Assembly: GCF_004402015.1 (NCBI RefSeq)
Contig: NZ_SOPW01000008.1
Span: forward strand, 62,001-126,000
Length of the DNA: 64,000 nt
DNA from: Filobacillus milosensis
GTDB lineage: Bacteria > Bacillota > Bacilli > Bacillales > Alkalibacillaceae
Direction of reading: 5' to 3'
Position 1 is the first letter of the stretch, and every line of letters starts with the position of its first letter. Below the pieces are notes generated by a model. It had not been told where the DNA came from. It saw only the letters and a program-made list of their open reading frames with translations, and ran no database searches. Shown here piece after piece: positions 27,369 to 36,461 of this stretch. The position numbers and the translations under genes are program-made.

Positions 27369-28022
27369 CTATAAGAAACTTTTTTCAAATTGTTTCTCTT
27401 TATACCTTTGGAAGAACCAAATGGCAACAGTTAGCCATATCGCACTAGCAAAGTATCCACCTATAATATCGCTCGGATAGTGTACCCCCAGATAAATGCG
27501 GCTAGTACCAATTATGAGGATAAATATACTGCTTAATAAAACAATTGTAGTTCGCCAGTAGCGATTAGGAATATGCCGCCAAAAAACAAATGTCAAAATA
27601 CCATAAACGGAAAAGGCACTCATTGCATGCCCACTCGGAAAACTATACCCACTAACATCAATTAACAAATGGAAGTCTGGTCGAGCCCGATGAAAAAACA
27701 TTTTTAAAACCTGATTTATCACTTGTGTTCCTATAATAACCGTTCCTAACAAAAGAACTTCGGCCCGGGATTGCAATACACTATATAAAATAAAGGACAC
27801 TATAAGAAATAAAACTAACACCAAAGGAAACGAACCGATAAATGTAAAAAACTTCATGATTGAAGTCAGTGTTTGTGATTCAAAACCTTGAATAAAGGAA
27901 ATCAATGCTTGATCAAATCGAACTATTTTCTGAGCGCTAATTAGAATCGCTATAAAACTAAAACCAATTAATGAAACAAGTCCGATGAGAAAAGCACTTA
28001 ATAAATGCCCTTTTAATTTCAT
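27369..28022 (-). CDS. PAP2 family phosphatase
   Basis: A 217-residue, six-helix membrane phosphatase with all three PAP2 motifs: KMFFHRARP, PSGHAMSAF and SRIYLGVHYPSDIIGG. BcrC-type members act on undecaprenyl diphosphate; others act on phosphatidate or phosphatidylglycerophosphate. Position next to uppP and DedA genes favours lipid-carrier recycling. Confidence 0.9.
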   Translation of the reverse strand: MKLKGHLLSAFLIGLVSLIGFSFIAILISAQKIVRFDQALISFIQGFESQTLTSIMKFFTFIGSFPLVLVLFLIVSFILYSVLQSRAEVLLLGTVIIGTQVINQVLKMFFHRARPDFHLLIDVSGYSFPSGHAMSAFSVYGILTFVFWRHIPNRYWRTTIVLLSSIFILIIGTSRIYLGVHYPSDIIGGYFASAIWLTVAIWFFQRYKEKQFEKSFL

Positions 28023-28151
28023 TTAGTTAACTCCTTTATTTATCAATAAACAGGTATTCTGAACATATAAAAGAGAATAACAATAAAGAATGAAAATTTA
28101 AGGATTGAACGATTAAAAAAATTTAATGTTATATTTTTTATTAACTCAAAA

Positions 28152-28174
28152 TAAAAAAAGGAGTTTTATCTCCT
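28152..28174 (-). terminator. Terminator after the diguanylate cyclase
   Basis: AAAGGAG/CTCCTTT hairpin with a T run on the minus strand, about 20 bases past the stop. Confidence 0.75.
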
Positions 28175-28193
28175 TTAATAAATACATATAAAG

Positions 28194-29069
28194 TTAAGCA
28201 AATTGGAAATTATTTTTACCTTTCAGTTTAGCGAGATACATGGCTTTATCAGCACTTTTTATTATCTCCTGATAAATCACACCATTTTCAGGGTAAAAAC
28301 TAATGCCAATACTAGGGGAAACACTAGATTCCATTCCTTCCAATGTGAATGAATCAGACATTTCGTTAATTATTCTTTCCGCCACATTTCTACATTCCTC
28401 TTTATCTATATCCTTCAAAACAATAATAAATTCATCTCCTGCTAATCGAAAAACGACATCATTTTTTCGCACACTTCTTTGCAGTCTCTCAGCAACTTGT
28501 ATTAATAGAGAATCGCCATTAGCGTGTCCCAAAGTGTCATTGACTTCTTTAAATCGATCTAAGTCTAAAAACATAATAGAAAACCTTTCGTTGTATTTCT
28601 CACTATGCTTTATTACCTGATTAATGTAGTCCTCCAACATTAATCGATTAGGTAAGCCTGTAAGGTGATCCCTATACGTCAGTTTTCCCAACTTTTCATT
28701 TAATTTTTGTAGTTCTTTCCTATGTTGATTTATCTTTACCAAATAGACAGTGGTAAGTATAGTTACGGAAACTTTTACAAAATTCACGATAACAATCATT
28801 TCCAATTCTTCTTTTGATATTAACTCACCCATTCTAATAAACTCATATGCTTCCCAAATAATATGGATAAGTGAAGATATACCAAGTATTGTAATACCAA
28901 ATATAGGACCAAACCTAAATAAGACAATGAGAATTGAAGGGAAACTTAAGAACCAATAACTGCTATAGAAATGTATCGGTGCGAACTTTTCCAAAATAAT
29001 GGGTAAAAATAAAAAGAATACAACAAGAATCCAGAACATCGAATTTTTATTGTTTTGAGTAACCATCAT
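28194..29069 (-). CDS. Membrane diguanylate cyclase (GGDEF)
   Basis: A 291-residue protein: about five membrane helices (residues 10-125), a short coiled coil, then a GGDEF domain. The active site reads AGDEF in FRLAGDEFIIVL, which is compatible with activity, and the inhibitory I-site RxxD (RKND) lies five residues upstream. DHLTGLPNR and the FLDLDRFKEVNDTLGHANGD block are intact. It should make cyclic di-GMP, the ligand of the riboswitch at 2970. ATG 29069 is chosen for its GGTGAAGG site. Confidence 0.93.
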   Translation of the reverse strand: MMVTQNNKNSMFWILVVFFLFLPIILEKFAPIHFYSSYWFLSFPSILIVLFRFGPIFGITILGISSLIHIIWEAYEFIRMGELISKEELEMIVIVNFVKVSVTILTTVYLVKINQHRKELQKLNEKLGKLTYRDHLTGLPNRLMLEDYINQVIKHSEKYNERFSIMFLDLDRFKEVNDTLGHANGDSLLIQVAERLQRSVRKNDVVFRLAGDEFIIVLKDIDKEECRNVAERIINEMSDSFTLEGMESSVSPSIGISFYPENGVIYQEIIKSADKAMYLAKLKGKNNFQFA

Positions 29070-29331
29070 TCCTTCACCATCAAGAATATTAAACACCACC
29101 AAAACTATAAATCATTTTATAAATAATATTCCACGATTATAAAAATTTATAAAAGCGTTATTATTCTGACATTTGCTTCACTTACAGGCACTACAATTTC
29201 ACATAAAAAAGTACTGTGAATATCCCCCCACTCTGGGTGCAAACCACCGGACCCTGTATGTACATACTTTATTTTGTTTCGACATGTTTTTTTCTATCGT
29301 TTCCATTAGTGGCTGATATTTTATACATAAA

Positions 29332-29826
29332 CTAAACGTTAGAAGTACTACTAACTTGAGGCTCAAAGTACTTTAGAAGTTTCATTATATTCCTCTGAAG
29401 ACCCTTATCAACTTTCCCCTCCTTTATCGCTTGTTTGTACGCTTTAATTTTTTCAATATCATTAAAGCAATCTTTGTTTAAATCATAAAAGTCAGTAGGA
29501 ATTCTTTCTGTTATTGTACAATATCCTTTATTTAAATAAAGATTTACAACCACTATATTGAATTTTCTTTCAATAAAATACCTCATAATTTCTTCATCCA
29601 AAAGTGTTAATATGTCATGAATGATTACACTTTTAATACCTTGCGACTCCAATTCGTTTAAATACTTTCGTAAAGTATGTTTGTGATTACTATACTCAAA
29701 CTTACTTTTGACAAAAATCCCTTTCATCAACGCAGCATTACACTTTATCGCATATTCGTAATCCAACATTTCCTTGTTATCGTTAGGTTGAATATGCATA
29801 AAATATCCAGCATTCTTAAATTCCAT
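29332..29826 (-). CDS. Small protein with resolvase-like fold, no catalytic residues
   Basis: A 164-residue unknown. It starts AGYFMHIQPND, reminiscent of the YxRVS start of serine-recombinase N-terminal domains, and its middle reads GIKSVIIHDILTLLDEEIMRYFIERKFNIVVVN, similar in pattern to the recombinase segment that ends in DRLxR. The nucleophilic Ser and the key Arg residues are missing, as is a DNA-binding tail. It has a good GGAGG site. Related proteins occur at 32831, 33469, 37519 and 54823. Confidence 0.7.
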   Translation of the reverse strand: MEFKNAGYFMHIQPNDNKEMLDYEYAIKCNAALMKGIFVKSKFEYSNHKHTLRKYLNELESQGIKSVIIHDILTLLDEEIMRYFIERKFNIVVVNLYLNKGYCTITERIPTDFYDLNKDCFNDIEKIKAYKQAIKEGKVDKGLQRNIMKLLKYFEPQVSSTSNV

Positions 29827-29827
29827 A

Positions 29828-30073
29828 TTACCGACCTCCTTCGGAAAAGACTACATATTTCTTCAACACTTCAATTCCTCGTTCAAAATCCTCATCTGTT
29901 CTAAGGGTAGATGGTAATTCTCTGATTATTTTTTGTGCTATTCTCTGAAACTGAAATTCTACACATAAATTCATAACCCGTTCATTATTTACAATAAATT
30001 CAACCATTTTATTTTCATTCGGGATATAATTCAAATAGATTTTACCGTCGTAATTAGTATTAAATTTTTCCAT
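29828..30073 (-). CDS. Small hypothetical protein
   Basis: An 81-residue protein starting at ATG 30073 (AAAGGAGG site). Beta-rich start, then a helical middle (EFQFQRIAQKIIRELPSTLRTDEDFERGIEVLKKY). No family recognised. It ends one base before the next gene in a leftward run of small genes. Confidence 0.65.
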   Translation of the reverse strand: MEKFNTNYDGKIYLNYIPNENKMVEFIVNNERVMNLCVEFQFQRIAQKIIRELPSTLRTDEDFERGIEVLKKYVVFSEGGR

Positions 30074-30113
30074 TAAGAGATCGCCTCCTTTAAGTATGTT
30101 AATGCTCGTTTTC

Positions 30114-30557
30114 TTAAATTCTAAAACGTTTATATCCTTCATTATCTGAATCTGCATTATCATAATAGTTCTTTATTTCATTTTCTAAATCACTAAAATG
30201 ATACTTCAGGCTCACATAGGTCGGAATTCCAACAAGTAGACCTAATATGGTTATCAATGCTTTTTCTTCAATATTCATTAGAGTGTTAACTACAAGCATG
30301 ATGGATAAACATGATAAAAACACAAACCACCTTGTCATTTTTTTGTTTACTTCCCCATGTAGTTTCATTTTTCCAGATAAAACCCCTGCAGCCATTCCTC
30401 CAACGTATAAGAGCCATGTTTCCTGTGTCATATCAATTTCACTGACAAACAGTATAAATGGGTATGTTATCGTTGTTAAAATCATCATTGTAACGCTCTT
30501 TCCAATTAATAAGACAAACTTAGTGGTCTTTTCATTTTTGAAACGTGGAGTTTTCAA
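30114..30557 (-). CDS. Hypothetical four-helix membrane protein
   Basis: A 147-residue protein starting at TTG 30557 with a GGGAGG site. About four hydrophobic helices with short loops and a charged tail. The start overlaps the stop of the preceding small membrane gene, implying coupling. No family recognised. Confidence 0.65.
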   Translation of the reverse strand: MKTPRFKNEKTTKFVLLIGKSVTMMILTTITYPFILFVSEIDMTQETWLLYVGGMAAGVLSGKMKLHGEVNKKMTRWFVFLSCLSIMLVVNTLMNIEEKALITILGLLVGIPTYVSLKYHFSDLENEIKNYYDNADSDNEGYKRFRI

Positions 30558-30772
30558 TCTTTTACCTCCCGTTTTTCATTTGCTCTTGTCCAGCGATCTA
30601 CACTACCGGATAATGACGATACGATTAACAGAATGAGAAACGTTGTAACAAGGTTGGGTTTGCTATCTACTATGTAGACTGATGCTAATCCTAATATTGG
30701 ACCCATAATGATTGAGGATAATGTCATTCCTTTATAGTTCATTTCGGTTATTGTTTTTCTAAGCCAATTCAT
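30554..30772 (-). CDS. Small two-helix membrane protein
   Basis: A 72-residue protein starting at ATG 30772 (AAGGGGG site). It begins MNWLRKTITEMNYKGM, followed by two hydrophobic segments. A close but broken paralog lies on the other strand at 51083, showing that the family is duplicated within this window. Translationally coupled to the following membrane gene. Function unknown. Confidence 0.7.
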   Translation of the reverse strand: MNWLRKTITEMNYKGMTLSSIIMGPILGLASVYIVDSKPNLVTTFLILLIVSSLSGSVDRWTRANEKREVKD

Positions 30773-30987
30773 TTTGTTCCCCCTTCTCTTGTCCATTCAT
30801 TTAGTAAAAACAACTATATTGTTATTTAGGGAAAGTATAGCGTGAATTTATTCACCTTCAAGGATTTATTGAAACGGGGACTAATAGAAGCCACTCCATT
30901 ATCACTAATTTTCCCAATATTCTTCTATTGGGCGTATCGACTAATCATAAAAATTCTATCTTAAGGCTACCCCAACTTTACCCATAA

Positions 30988-31251
30988 TTAACTCTCCTCC
31001 CCATCAAGTTCGGCTCTAAGAGAATAATAGTCATCTATATTCTCAATTGTTACATACGCATTAATTAAAGTAAGAACTTCCTCATAACTATTCAAGTTAT
31101 CATGTTTTAATCGATACTTTAGTTCCTCTAACTTATTAAATTCCTCAATATGTTCAAGAACTGCTTCAGCCTTCCACATAATGTGATACACATTTCCCTC
31201 TGGACCAGACCAATCAATTTTCATTATTGCTTTACTGTATTTAGTTCTCAT
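30988..31251 (-). CDS. Small hypothetical protein
   Basis: An 87-residue, mainly helical, acidic protein (IEEFNKLEELKYRLKHDN) with a good GAAGGGG site before ATG. No family recognised. Part of the leftward small-gene run. Confidence 0.6.
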   Translation of the reverse strand: MRTKYSKAIMKIDWSGPEGNVYHIMWKAEAVLEHIEEFNKLEELKYRLKHDNLNSYEEVLTLINAYVTIENIDDYYSLRAELDGEES

Positions 31252-31296
31252 AATGTCATCCCCTTCTTATAAATAGGCAAATAAGTTTTTTTAATT

Positions 31297-31494
31297 TTAA
31301 AAATTAGACTTAGGAGTGTAACCTGCTAACTGATACTCAAGTAAACGTATTACTTTAACAATTTGGTGCTCATTATTTGCTAGATAATCTTGCTGTTGTT
31401 CAGACATTTCAGGCCAAAATCTATCATATAAGGAGCGAATGATACGCAACTCCTCTTCTAAGTCTTGTAATCTCTTATACCTTGTATTAATCAT
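31297..31494 (-). CDS. Small hypothetical protein
   Basis: A 65-residue helical protein (MINTRYKRLQDLEEELRII). ATG 31494 preferred; a GTG three codons upstream overlaps the GGGGGTGG ribosome site. No family recognised. Confidence 0.6.
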   Translation of the reverse strand: MINTRYKRLQDLEEELRIIRSLYDRFWPEMSEQQQDYLANNEHQIVKVIRLLEYQLAGYTPKSNF

Positions 31495-31541
31495 CCCTTC
31501 CACCCCCTCTAAATTTTACTAAGGTTCTTCTGGAACCTTCG

Positions 31542-31757
31542 TTATAACTTATCACTAGTAAGGAAATCAAATAGATCTTTAATTTCATCTTTGTTTGACT
31601 TTTGAAGACTAATCCTTTGAATAGGAATTCTACAATCCTTTTCACTTATAACTTCGATATCTTCTTTACGATAGATTCTTTCTTCTTTTATCTCACCGTT
31701 AAAAACTCTAGTTACTCTTACGTTACCTTGTTCATCATAATCAATTACCTTTACCAT
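31542..31757 (-). CDS. Small hypothetical protein
   Basis: A 71-residue protein with an N-terminal beta-rich half (VKVIDYDEQGNVRVTRVFNGE) and a charged helical tail. A strong AAGGAGGAG site precedes the ATG. No family recognised. Confidence 0.6.
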   Translation of the reverse strand: MVKVIDYDEQGNVRVTRVFNGEIKEERIYRKEDIEVISEKDCRIPIQRISLQKSNKDEIKDLFDFLTSDKL

Positions 31758-31908
31758 TTTATCTCCTCCTTAATTTTGCTCTTTCTGCTTATCAGTACGA
31801 AATACTTAAGCAGTATTTATCTTTAAGATTTAGAATTGGGGCATGATAGTCATACTTAATATCAATTTGGAAAATGCATGGATCTATCCGCCCCTACGGA
31901 CTATAACC

Positions 31909-32259
31909 TTATATGATACTTTGTCGGTATTTTCTACTTGTTGGCTTCCAACTTACCCTTCTTGCCCATCCATTTTCATACGCTAAATCTAACCTATCTT
32001 CAATTGTTTCTATTACGTTATTCCAAGTTTCATCATCAATCTCACTATAATCCCATTGCCATGCTCCAAAAACCTTAAATAATGGCTCTTTTTCACTAGT
32101 AATACCTGTTCCTTTTAAGACCTCTTCAAGAACCAGATTTGGTCTTGGAGCCAGTGGATCGCAGTCAATTAGAATAAATTTGTTCGGTTCTTTTATTGCT
32201 TCTAACTCCGTCACAATTTGAGCATTTCCTTCTGATATCAATTTTTCAAGTGGATTCAT
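31909..32259 (-). CDS. Hypothetical protein
   Basis: A 116-residue protein rich in Trp and acidic residues (FKVFGAWQWDYSEIDDETWNNVIE). AAAGGAG precedes the ATG. No family recognised; soluble, no signal peptide. Confidence 0.6.
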   Translation of the reverse strand: MNPLEKLISEGNAQIVTELEAIKEPNKFILIDCDPLAPRPNLVLEEVLKGTGITSEKEPLFKVFGAWQWDYSEIDDETWNNVIETIEDRLDLAYENGWARRVSWKPTSRKYRQSII

Positions 32260-32312
32260 TTTTTACTCTCCTTTGTCTTCTTATTTTTATTTTTCAACTA
32301 ACTAGACATTTT

Positions 32313-32747
32313 TTATATTGAACTAACTTTTCCCTCTGCTGTTAATAACTCTGTTTTAAACAAATTTTCTACCGCCAGTGGAATTTTTGTTGTTTTTGCT
32401 TCTTCTAACCAGATTTTTTTTAGAAGTTTTGGTTTCATCAAATAATCCCCCTGAATGACCCTAAAGGTGACATCTTTACTTATAAATAAATCTAGAATAT
32501 TAGAGTTTGCAACATGTACAGGAGATATTATTAATACAGTTGACTTCTTTTTCAGTCTAGAAAAATACTTATCATTCATACTCTTATCCTCAAAATTTGA
32601 AATTGCGCAACCATTAACGATATTAAGGTTGTTGTTCTCAGCAAATATATCCACCATCATGGTGTATTCAAAAAATTCCTCAGCAGAATTCCTTGTTCTC
32701 CCTAGAATAGTCTCCGGTAATAATGTGAAAAATGTTACGTTTTTCAT
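32313..32747 (-). CDS. Hypothetical alpha/beta protein, possibly resolvase-fold
   Basis: A 144-residue protein. A beta start (KNVTFFTLLPETI), then SRLKKKSTVLIISPVHVANSNILDLFISKDVTFRVIQGD gives the same strand-helix-strand pattern as its neighbours related to recombinase N-terminal domains. Similarity is weaker than for the genes at 32831 and 33469. Good AAGGAG site. No catalytic residues recognised. Confidence 0.55.
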   Translation of the reverse strand: MKNVTFFTLLPETILGRTRNSAEEFFEYTMMVDIFAENNNLNIVNGCAISNFEDKSMNDKYFSRLKKKSTVLIISPVHVANSNILDLFISKDVTFRVIQGDYLMKPKLLKKIWLEEAKTTKIPLAVENLFKTELLTAEGKVSSI

Positions 32748-32830
32748 AAAGTATCATCTCCTTGATTAGTTTTTTAGTTTTTATATTCACTTATCACTAA
32801 ATCAAACATTGTATTCCTTCAATAACGAAC

Positions 32831-33346
32831 TTAATAGGCAGAAACGTTAATACCAGTAGTAGATTCGAATTCATCTACTAAATCATTCGACATCCTTGCA
32901 ACTCTTTCATAATTGATTAAGGCCTTTCTATAGTCAGAACCTAAGTTTTCCCATTTAACCTTACTGATTCTGGCTACATTATGTAGATCTGACCTCAATT
33001 GGTTGTTAGTAATTTCCTCAATCCTATATTTTGTCTTGCTGCGATTAACTTCAATCAAAATGAAATGAAACCCCTCTTCGATAAACAGATTGATGATGTC
33101 CTTCTTAAAAATTGAACGATCCTGTACAGCAATTGTGTCGATGTCCTGCTTTCTTAATAAACTGATAAAATACTGGGCTACCAGTGGATTACTCTTATAT
33201 GAATGATAATTTGTAACACTTATCCCTTTAACATTCTCTAATAACACCTCTAGTACGCGGCTTTTCATTTCTAAGTCTATGCTGTCATCCCTTTCAGAAC
33301 TTAAGTGAACCATATAACCAACTTTATTAACTGCATTATTCTTCAT
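32831..33346 (-). CDS. Resolvase-fold protein lacking DNA-binding tail
   Basis: A 171-residue protein. KVGYMVHLSSERDD aligns with the start of serine resolvases, and QDIDTIAVQDRSIFKKDIINLFIEEGFHFILIEV aligns with the segment normally reading LDRLxRD. However, the position of the first conserved Arg is His, no HTH domain follows, and the C-terminal half is a different helical segment. ATG 33346 has an AAGGAGG site. It is probably a non-catalytic, repurposed family member. Confidence 0.65.
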   Translation of the reverse strand: MKNNAVNKVGYMVHLSSERDDSIDLEMKSRVLEVLLENVKGISVTNYHSYKSNPLVAQYFISLLRKQDIDTIAVQDRSIFKKDIINLFIEEGFHFILIEVNRSKTKYRIEEITNNQLRSDLHNVARISKVKWENLGSDYRKALINYERVARMSNDLVDEFESTTGINVSAY

Positions 33347-33468
33347 AGAAATTTCCTCCTTAGATATCAAGTAATCTGACTCAATTTTGATTAAGTACCA
33401 CAGTGTAAAGAAAACTTACCTGTTCCCTTGTTTTTTATTGAGTAATTCTTTATTAATATTATTGGCTG

Positions 33469-34314
33469 TTAAGCATTTTCTGTTAATTCATCAAGTATCT
33501 CGATCAACTCATAATTGCCTCTTGAAGATAAGTGACCGAAACAGAATTGAACCTCAACAGCATATTGTTCGCAAAGTAGTACTAAGTCTCTAAAATCGCC
33601 GAGGTCTCCGTTTCCCAAGCCATCAAATATGACTTTATAGTAGTTATTAGAACTTAATACTGTTTCCAAGTCGTGATAATTGCTGTAAACCATAGCATCG
33701 GTATCTCCTGTATTATCCATAAAGGATTCAACCCCAAGATAACTGATCATCGTTGACATATTTCCTTCATTAAAAACAATTCCTAATATTCTTTTTTCCT
33801 TTATAAAATCTCGAAAAGCCTTTTGTTTTCTCCCCTTGCTTTCCTCAACTAATCGAGCATTTTCCTCTCTGTTAATAAAGCGAAGATCATTTTGCTCTTT
33901 TGATAATCGTTCGACCAAATTGCCGAAATCTACACTTAACTCAGTATCAAAAGTAGCCTGATTTAATATCGTTTCTTCACCTTTAGCGCAATTGGTTATC
34001 CTTGATTCAAGAACACCATAATCGAAATTTAGAGTTTCATAATCTGGAAAAATACCTAACTGCATAATGTACTTTCTTATAGAAACATCGGGGTAACAAC
34101 TAGTGAAGATGATTGCAGTAACTTTCTTTGAACTCATATAATTGTAAAGGGTTCTTATACAATCTAGATCCTTTTCGTTATAGGCTGTTTCATCAGACAA
34201 TATTTCAACTATTTCTAACCCATTCCTATAGCAATACTCCTTTATTGGTTCAAGATTTGCCTCTACTACCTCATTTGTAAATCCTTTGACATAGACTATT
34301 GCATTCTTTTTCAT
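33469..34314 (-). CDS. Two-domain resolvase-fold protein
   Basis: A 281-residue protein. The first half begins NAIVYVKGFTNEVVEANLEPIKEYC, which looks like the N-terminal domain of a large serine recombinase (AxxYxRxSTxEQ...NLExQxxxC) with Lys for the catalytic Arg and no Ser. The second half (KRILGIVFNEGNMSTMISYL, then NYYKVIFDGLGNGDLGDFRDLVLLCEQYAVEV) looks like a second degenerate copy. No recombinase or zinc-ribbon domain. A TAGGAGG site precedes the ATG. Confidence 0.65.
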   Translation of the reverse strand: MKKNAIVYVKGFTNEVVEANLEPIKEYCYRNGLEIVEILSDETAYNEKDLDCIRTLYNYMSSKKVTAIIFTSCYPDVSIRKYIMQLGIFPDYETLNFDYGVLESRITNCAKGEETILNQATFDTELSVDFGNLVERLSKEQNDLRFINREENARLVEESKGRKQKAFRDFIKEKRILGIVFNEGNMSTMISYLGVESFMDNTGDTDAMVYSNYHDLETVLSSNNYYKVIFDGLGNGDLGDFRDLVLLCEQYAVEVQFCFGHLSSRGNYELIEILDELTENA

Positions 34315-34489
34315 TTCAATTCCTCCTAATACCTGAATATTAAGTATTTAATTGCTGACTAATACTTTGCTTGCATTCTACCCTCCATAGATTGTTCCAA
34401 CTTTATTCAATTATTTAGTTTTGGGAAGTTAAGTATAATTCCCATCTAGAAGAAAACATGCTACTCATCCCATGCGTGCTTTTTAAATT

Positions 34490-34954
34490 CTAATCTGTAA
34501 TGTCATAGCCTTTATTTCTCAAAATTTCAATAAGACCATATGCCATTTCAACATGGTGTTCATGACCTTCTCCATGCAATTCAAAGTCAAATTCGTCCTC
34601 TTGACCTTCAAAGTAGTCATATTCATTAGTCCATTCTACATACCTAATAAACTTCTTAATGTAGTTCTTACTAATCTTTTCATTAGTGTCACAAACTTTC
34701 CTTAGACTAATTTGACCTTGTCCCCAGTAAATGGTCTCATCAGAAAGCATAAATAGTTGATTATCGTATTCGAAAAAGTAATTAAAAATATCACCAGTTT
34801 CCTTTCGATAGATAATTTCTTCATTCTTGAAATCGTTCTTTTCCCAAAGAGAATAAATGTACCACCCGATTACTTGAAATTCCTCATCTGCTAGTACATC
34901 TTCGTTATCAGGAAACATCTCTCGTAATTCTTTCGTTTCATCTAACGTAAACAT
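34490..34954 (-). CDS. Hypothetical acidic protein
   Basis: A 154-residue, strongly acidic protein (EWTNEYDYFEGQEDEFDFELHGEG) with aromatic-rich beta segments. GGGGGAG precedes the ATG, which overlaps the previous gene by 17 bases. No family recognised. The acidity might suggest nucleic-acid mimicry or an immunity/anti-defence protein, but nothing proves it. Confidence 0.6.
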   Translation of the reverse strand: MFTLDETKELREMFPDNEDVLADEEFQVIGWYIYSLWEKNDFKNEEIIYRKETGDIFNYFFEYDNQLFMLSDETIYWGQGQISLRKVCDTNEKISKNYIKKFIRYVEWTNEYDYFEGQEDEFDFELHGEGHEHHVEMAYGLIEILRNKGYDITD

Positions 34955-35333
34955 TTAAATCTCCCCCTGCCATTTCATTGTTTTCATGGTTACTTTTAAA
35001 ATTTTTTAAGTAGTCACTCAACCTAATAGTGCCACCCCAACTGATTCTCCATATCGCTAACTTTGACACATCAAATATTTCTTTAAAGTCTTCCTTAAAC
35101 ATGAAAACTAAATCAACCCTTAGATACTTAGTAGGGGTCTTATAAATATTACCCCACAGAACTTTTGGATCGTTTGTAGTAGTTACACCAGCGCTATGTA
35201 GTTCTTGTGATACACCGTTAACCCATTCATTCAAAACACCGCCACACCCTAGCATTACTACATATCCCTTACAACTTGCTGCTAACTCCCTCAAATCTGA
35301 AATAACTAATTCCTTCACTTTCCAATCCTTCAT
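34938..35333 (-). CDS. Hypothetical protein, first of the leftward run
   Basis: A 131-residue soluble protein (VVMLGCGGVLNEWVNGVSQELHSAG, then YLRVDLVFMFKEDF). It starts at ATG 35333 with an AAGGAGGGG site and is the first gene downstream of the divergent operator region. No family recognised. Confidence 0.6.
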   Translation of the reverse strand: MKDWKVKELVISDLRELAASCKGYVVMLGCGGVLNEWVNGVSQELHSAGVTTTNDPKVLWGNIYKTPTKYLRVDLVFMFKEDFKEIFDVSKLAIWRISWGGTIRLSDYLKNFKSNHENNEMAGGDLNVYVR

Positions 35334-35371
35334 AACGATTCCCCTCCTTTATTCCAAAACTACATAAATCG

Positions 35372-35510
35372 ATTTGTGATTATAAAATCACACATTGTAT
35401 CGTTTATTTGTTCAACTTGTGATTATAATATCACCATATGTCGTGCATGTAAAGCCAAAATGTAATTTTTTTATTCTTGATTTGCACAAGTTGAACAATT
35501 GAATTAGAAT
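35372..35510. promoter_or_regulatory. Divergent control region with palindromic operators
   Basis: Two similar palindromes, TGTGATTATAAAATCACA (35375-35392) and TGTGATTATAATATCACC (35418-35435), and a longer inverted pair, TTGTTCAACTTGTG (35408-35421) and CACAAGTTGAACAA (35485-35498). A consensus sigma-A promoter for the rightward XRE gene is TTGCAC (35482-35487), 17 bases, TAGAAT (35505-35510). The right arm of the long inverted pair overlaps its spacer and -35, so binding should repress the regulator. Leftward promoter boxes overlap the TGTGAT palindromes, giving a classic divergent switch. Confidence 0.75.
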
Positions 35511-35549
35511 GTACATAATAAATGATTAAAAAAGATAAGGGTGATTTTG

Positions 35550-36266
35550 GTGAGTAATGATTCGAAAATTATGATTGGGAAACGCTTAAAACATTTATTG
35601 AAAGAAAATGGATTTGACTATGAGAGAGACAAATTAGTAGATGAACTCGGTCTCAACCGTTCTACTTTGCAAAAATATATAAATGACGTTAGAAGACCTA
35701 CATTGGAATCCATCAGAGATATAGCCAAACACTTTAATACATCGGTCGATTACTTGGTTGGGCATTCTGAATATGTTCTTGATACATGGGACCATAAATT
35801 TTTAGAGGAATTCTTCCAATATTCTTCAGATAAGATAAAGAACCACTTCGAGAAAAGATATACGATTGATATTTCTGATGAAACAATACCTTCCAAATTA
35901 CTATTCGGAATTTTAGAGGCTATATTTCAAGACGAATTTGACAAATCTTTGGAAGATCTTTCAATTAAAGAAAGGGAAGACAGAAAGAAAATTTATGAAG
36001 TGATAATAACAATTTTCCATAGAGTGGTAACACTCGCAAAAAGCGAAGAGAAGAAAGATGAATTAGAAGCGTTGTTAAAAAGATTAACCGAATCAACTAA
36101 TGGTGAGTACAGTTTTAGAAATACAATAACCCTTGAAGAAATAGAAGGAAAAACTCACAAAACACGCAAGGAAAAAATTAAGTTATTAAAAAGTTATATA
36201 GGGATAAATGTTGCTAATGGACAGAAAGCACTAAGAATGTTAGAGGAACTTTCCGAAGACGATTAA
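35550..36266 (+). CDS. XRE family transcriptional regulator
   Basis: A 238-residue protein with an N-terminal Cro/CI-type HTH (VDELGLNRSTLQKYINDVRRPTLESIRDIAKHF, then SVDYLVG) and a long helical C-terminal domain of unknown type. GTG 35550 is chosen, with AAGGGTG seven bases upstream. It is divergent from the long run of small leftward genes, and the intervening palindromes are probably its operators. It plausibly acts as master repressor of the plasmid-like module. Confidence 0.88.
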   Translation: MSNDSKIMIGKRLKHLLKENGFDYERDKLVDELGLNRSTLQKYINDVRRPTLESIRDIAKHFNTSVDYLVGHSEYVLDTWDHKFLEEFFQYSSDKIKNHFEKRYTIDISDETIPSKLLFGILEAIFQDEFDKSLEDLSIKEREDRKKIYEVIITIFHRVVTLAKSEEKKDELEALLKRLTESTNGEYSFRNTITLEEIEGKTHKTRKEKIKLLKSYIGINVANGQKALRMLEELSEDD

Positions 36267-36334
36267 TTGTTAAAAGAGAATATTTAAATGGTTAATTACT
36301 CTTCATTTCTTAATAAAATCCCTCACTTTATATG

Positions 36335-36368
36335 AAAAGACCAAACAACTTAAACTGTTTGGTCTTTT
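36335..36368 (+). terminator. Terminator after the XRE gene
   Basis: AAAAGACCAAACA...TGTTTGGTCTTTT, a perfect 13-base hairpin with a short loop. Confidence 0.85.
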
Positions 36369-36461
36369 CGACATCCTAGAAAAGGATCAACACAAGATAT
36401 TAAGAAGTACTATAAGAATCTAAGAGGAAAAGATTTAAAAAAAATAGACTTTAAAGAACAC

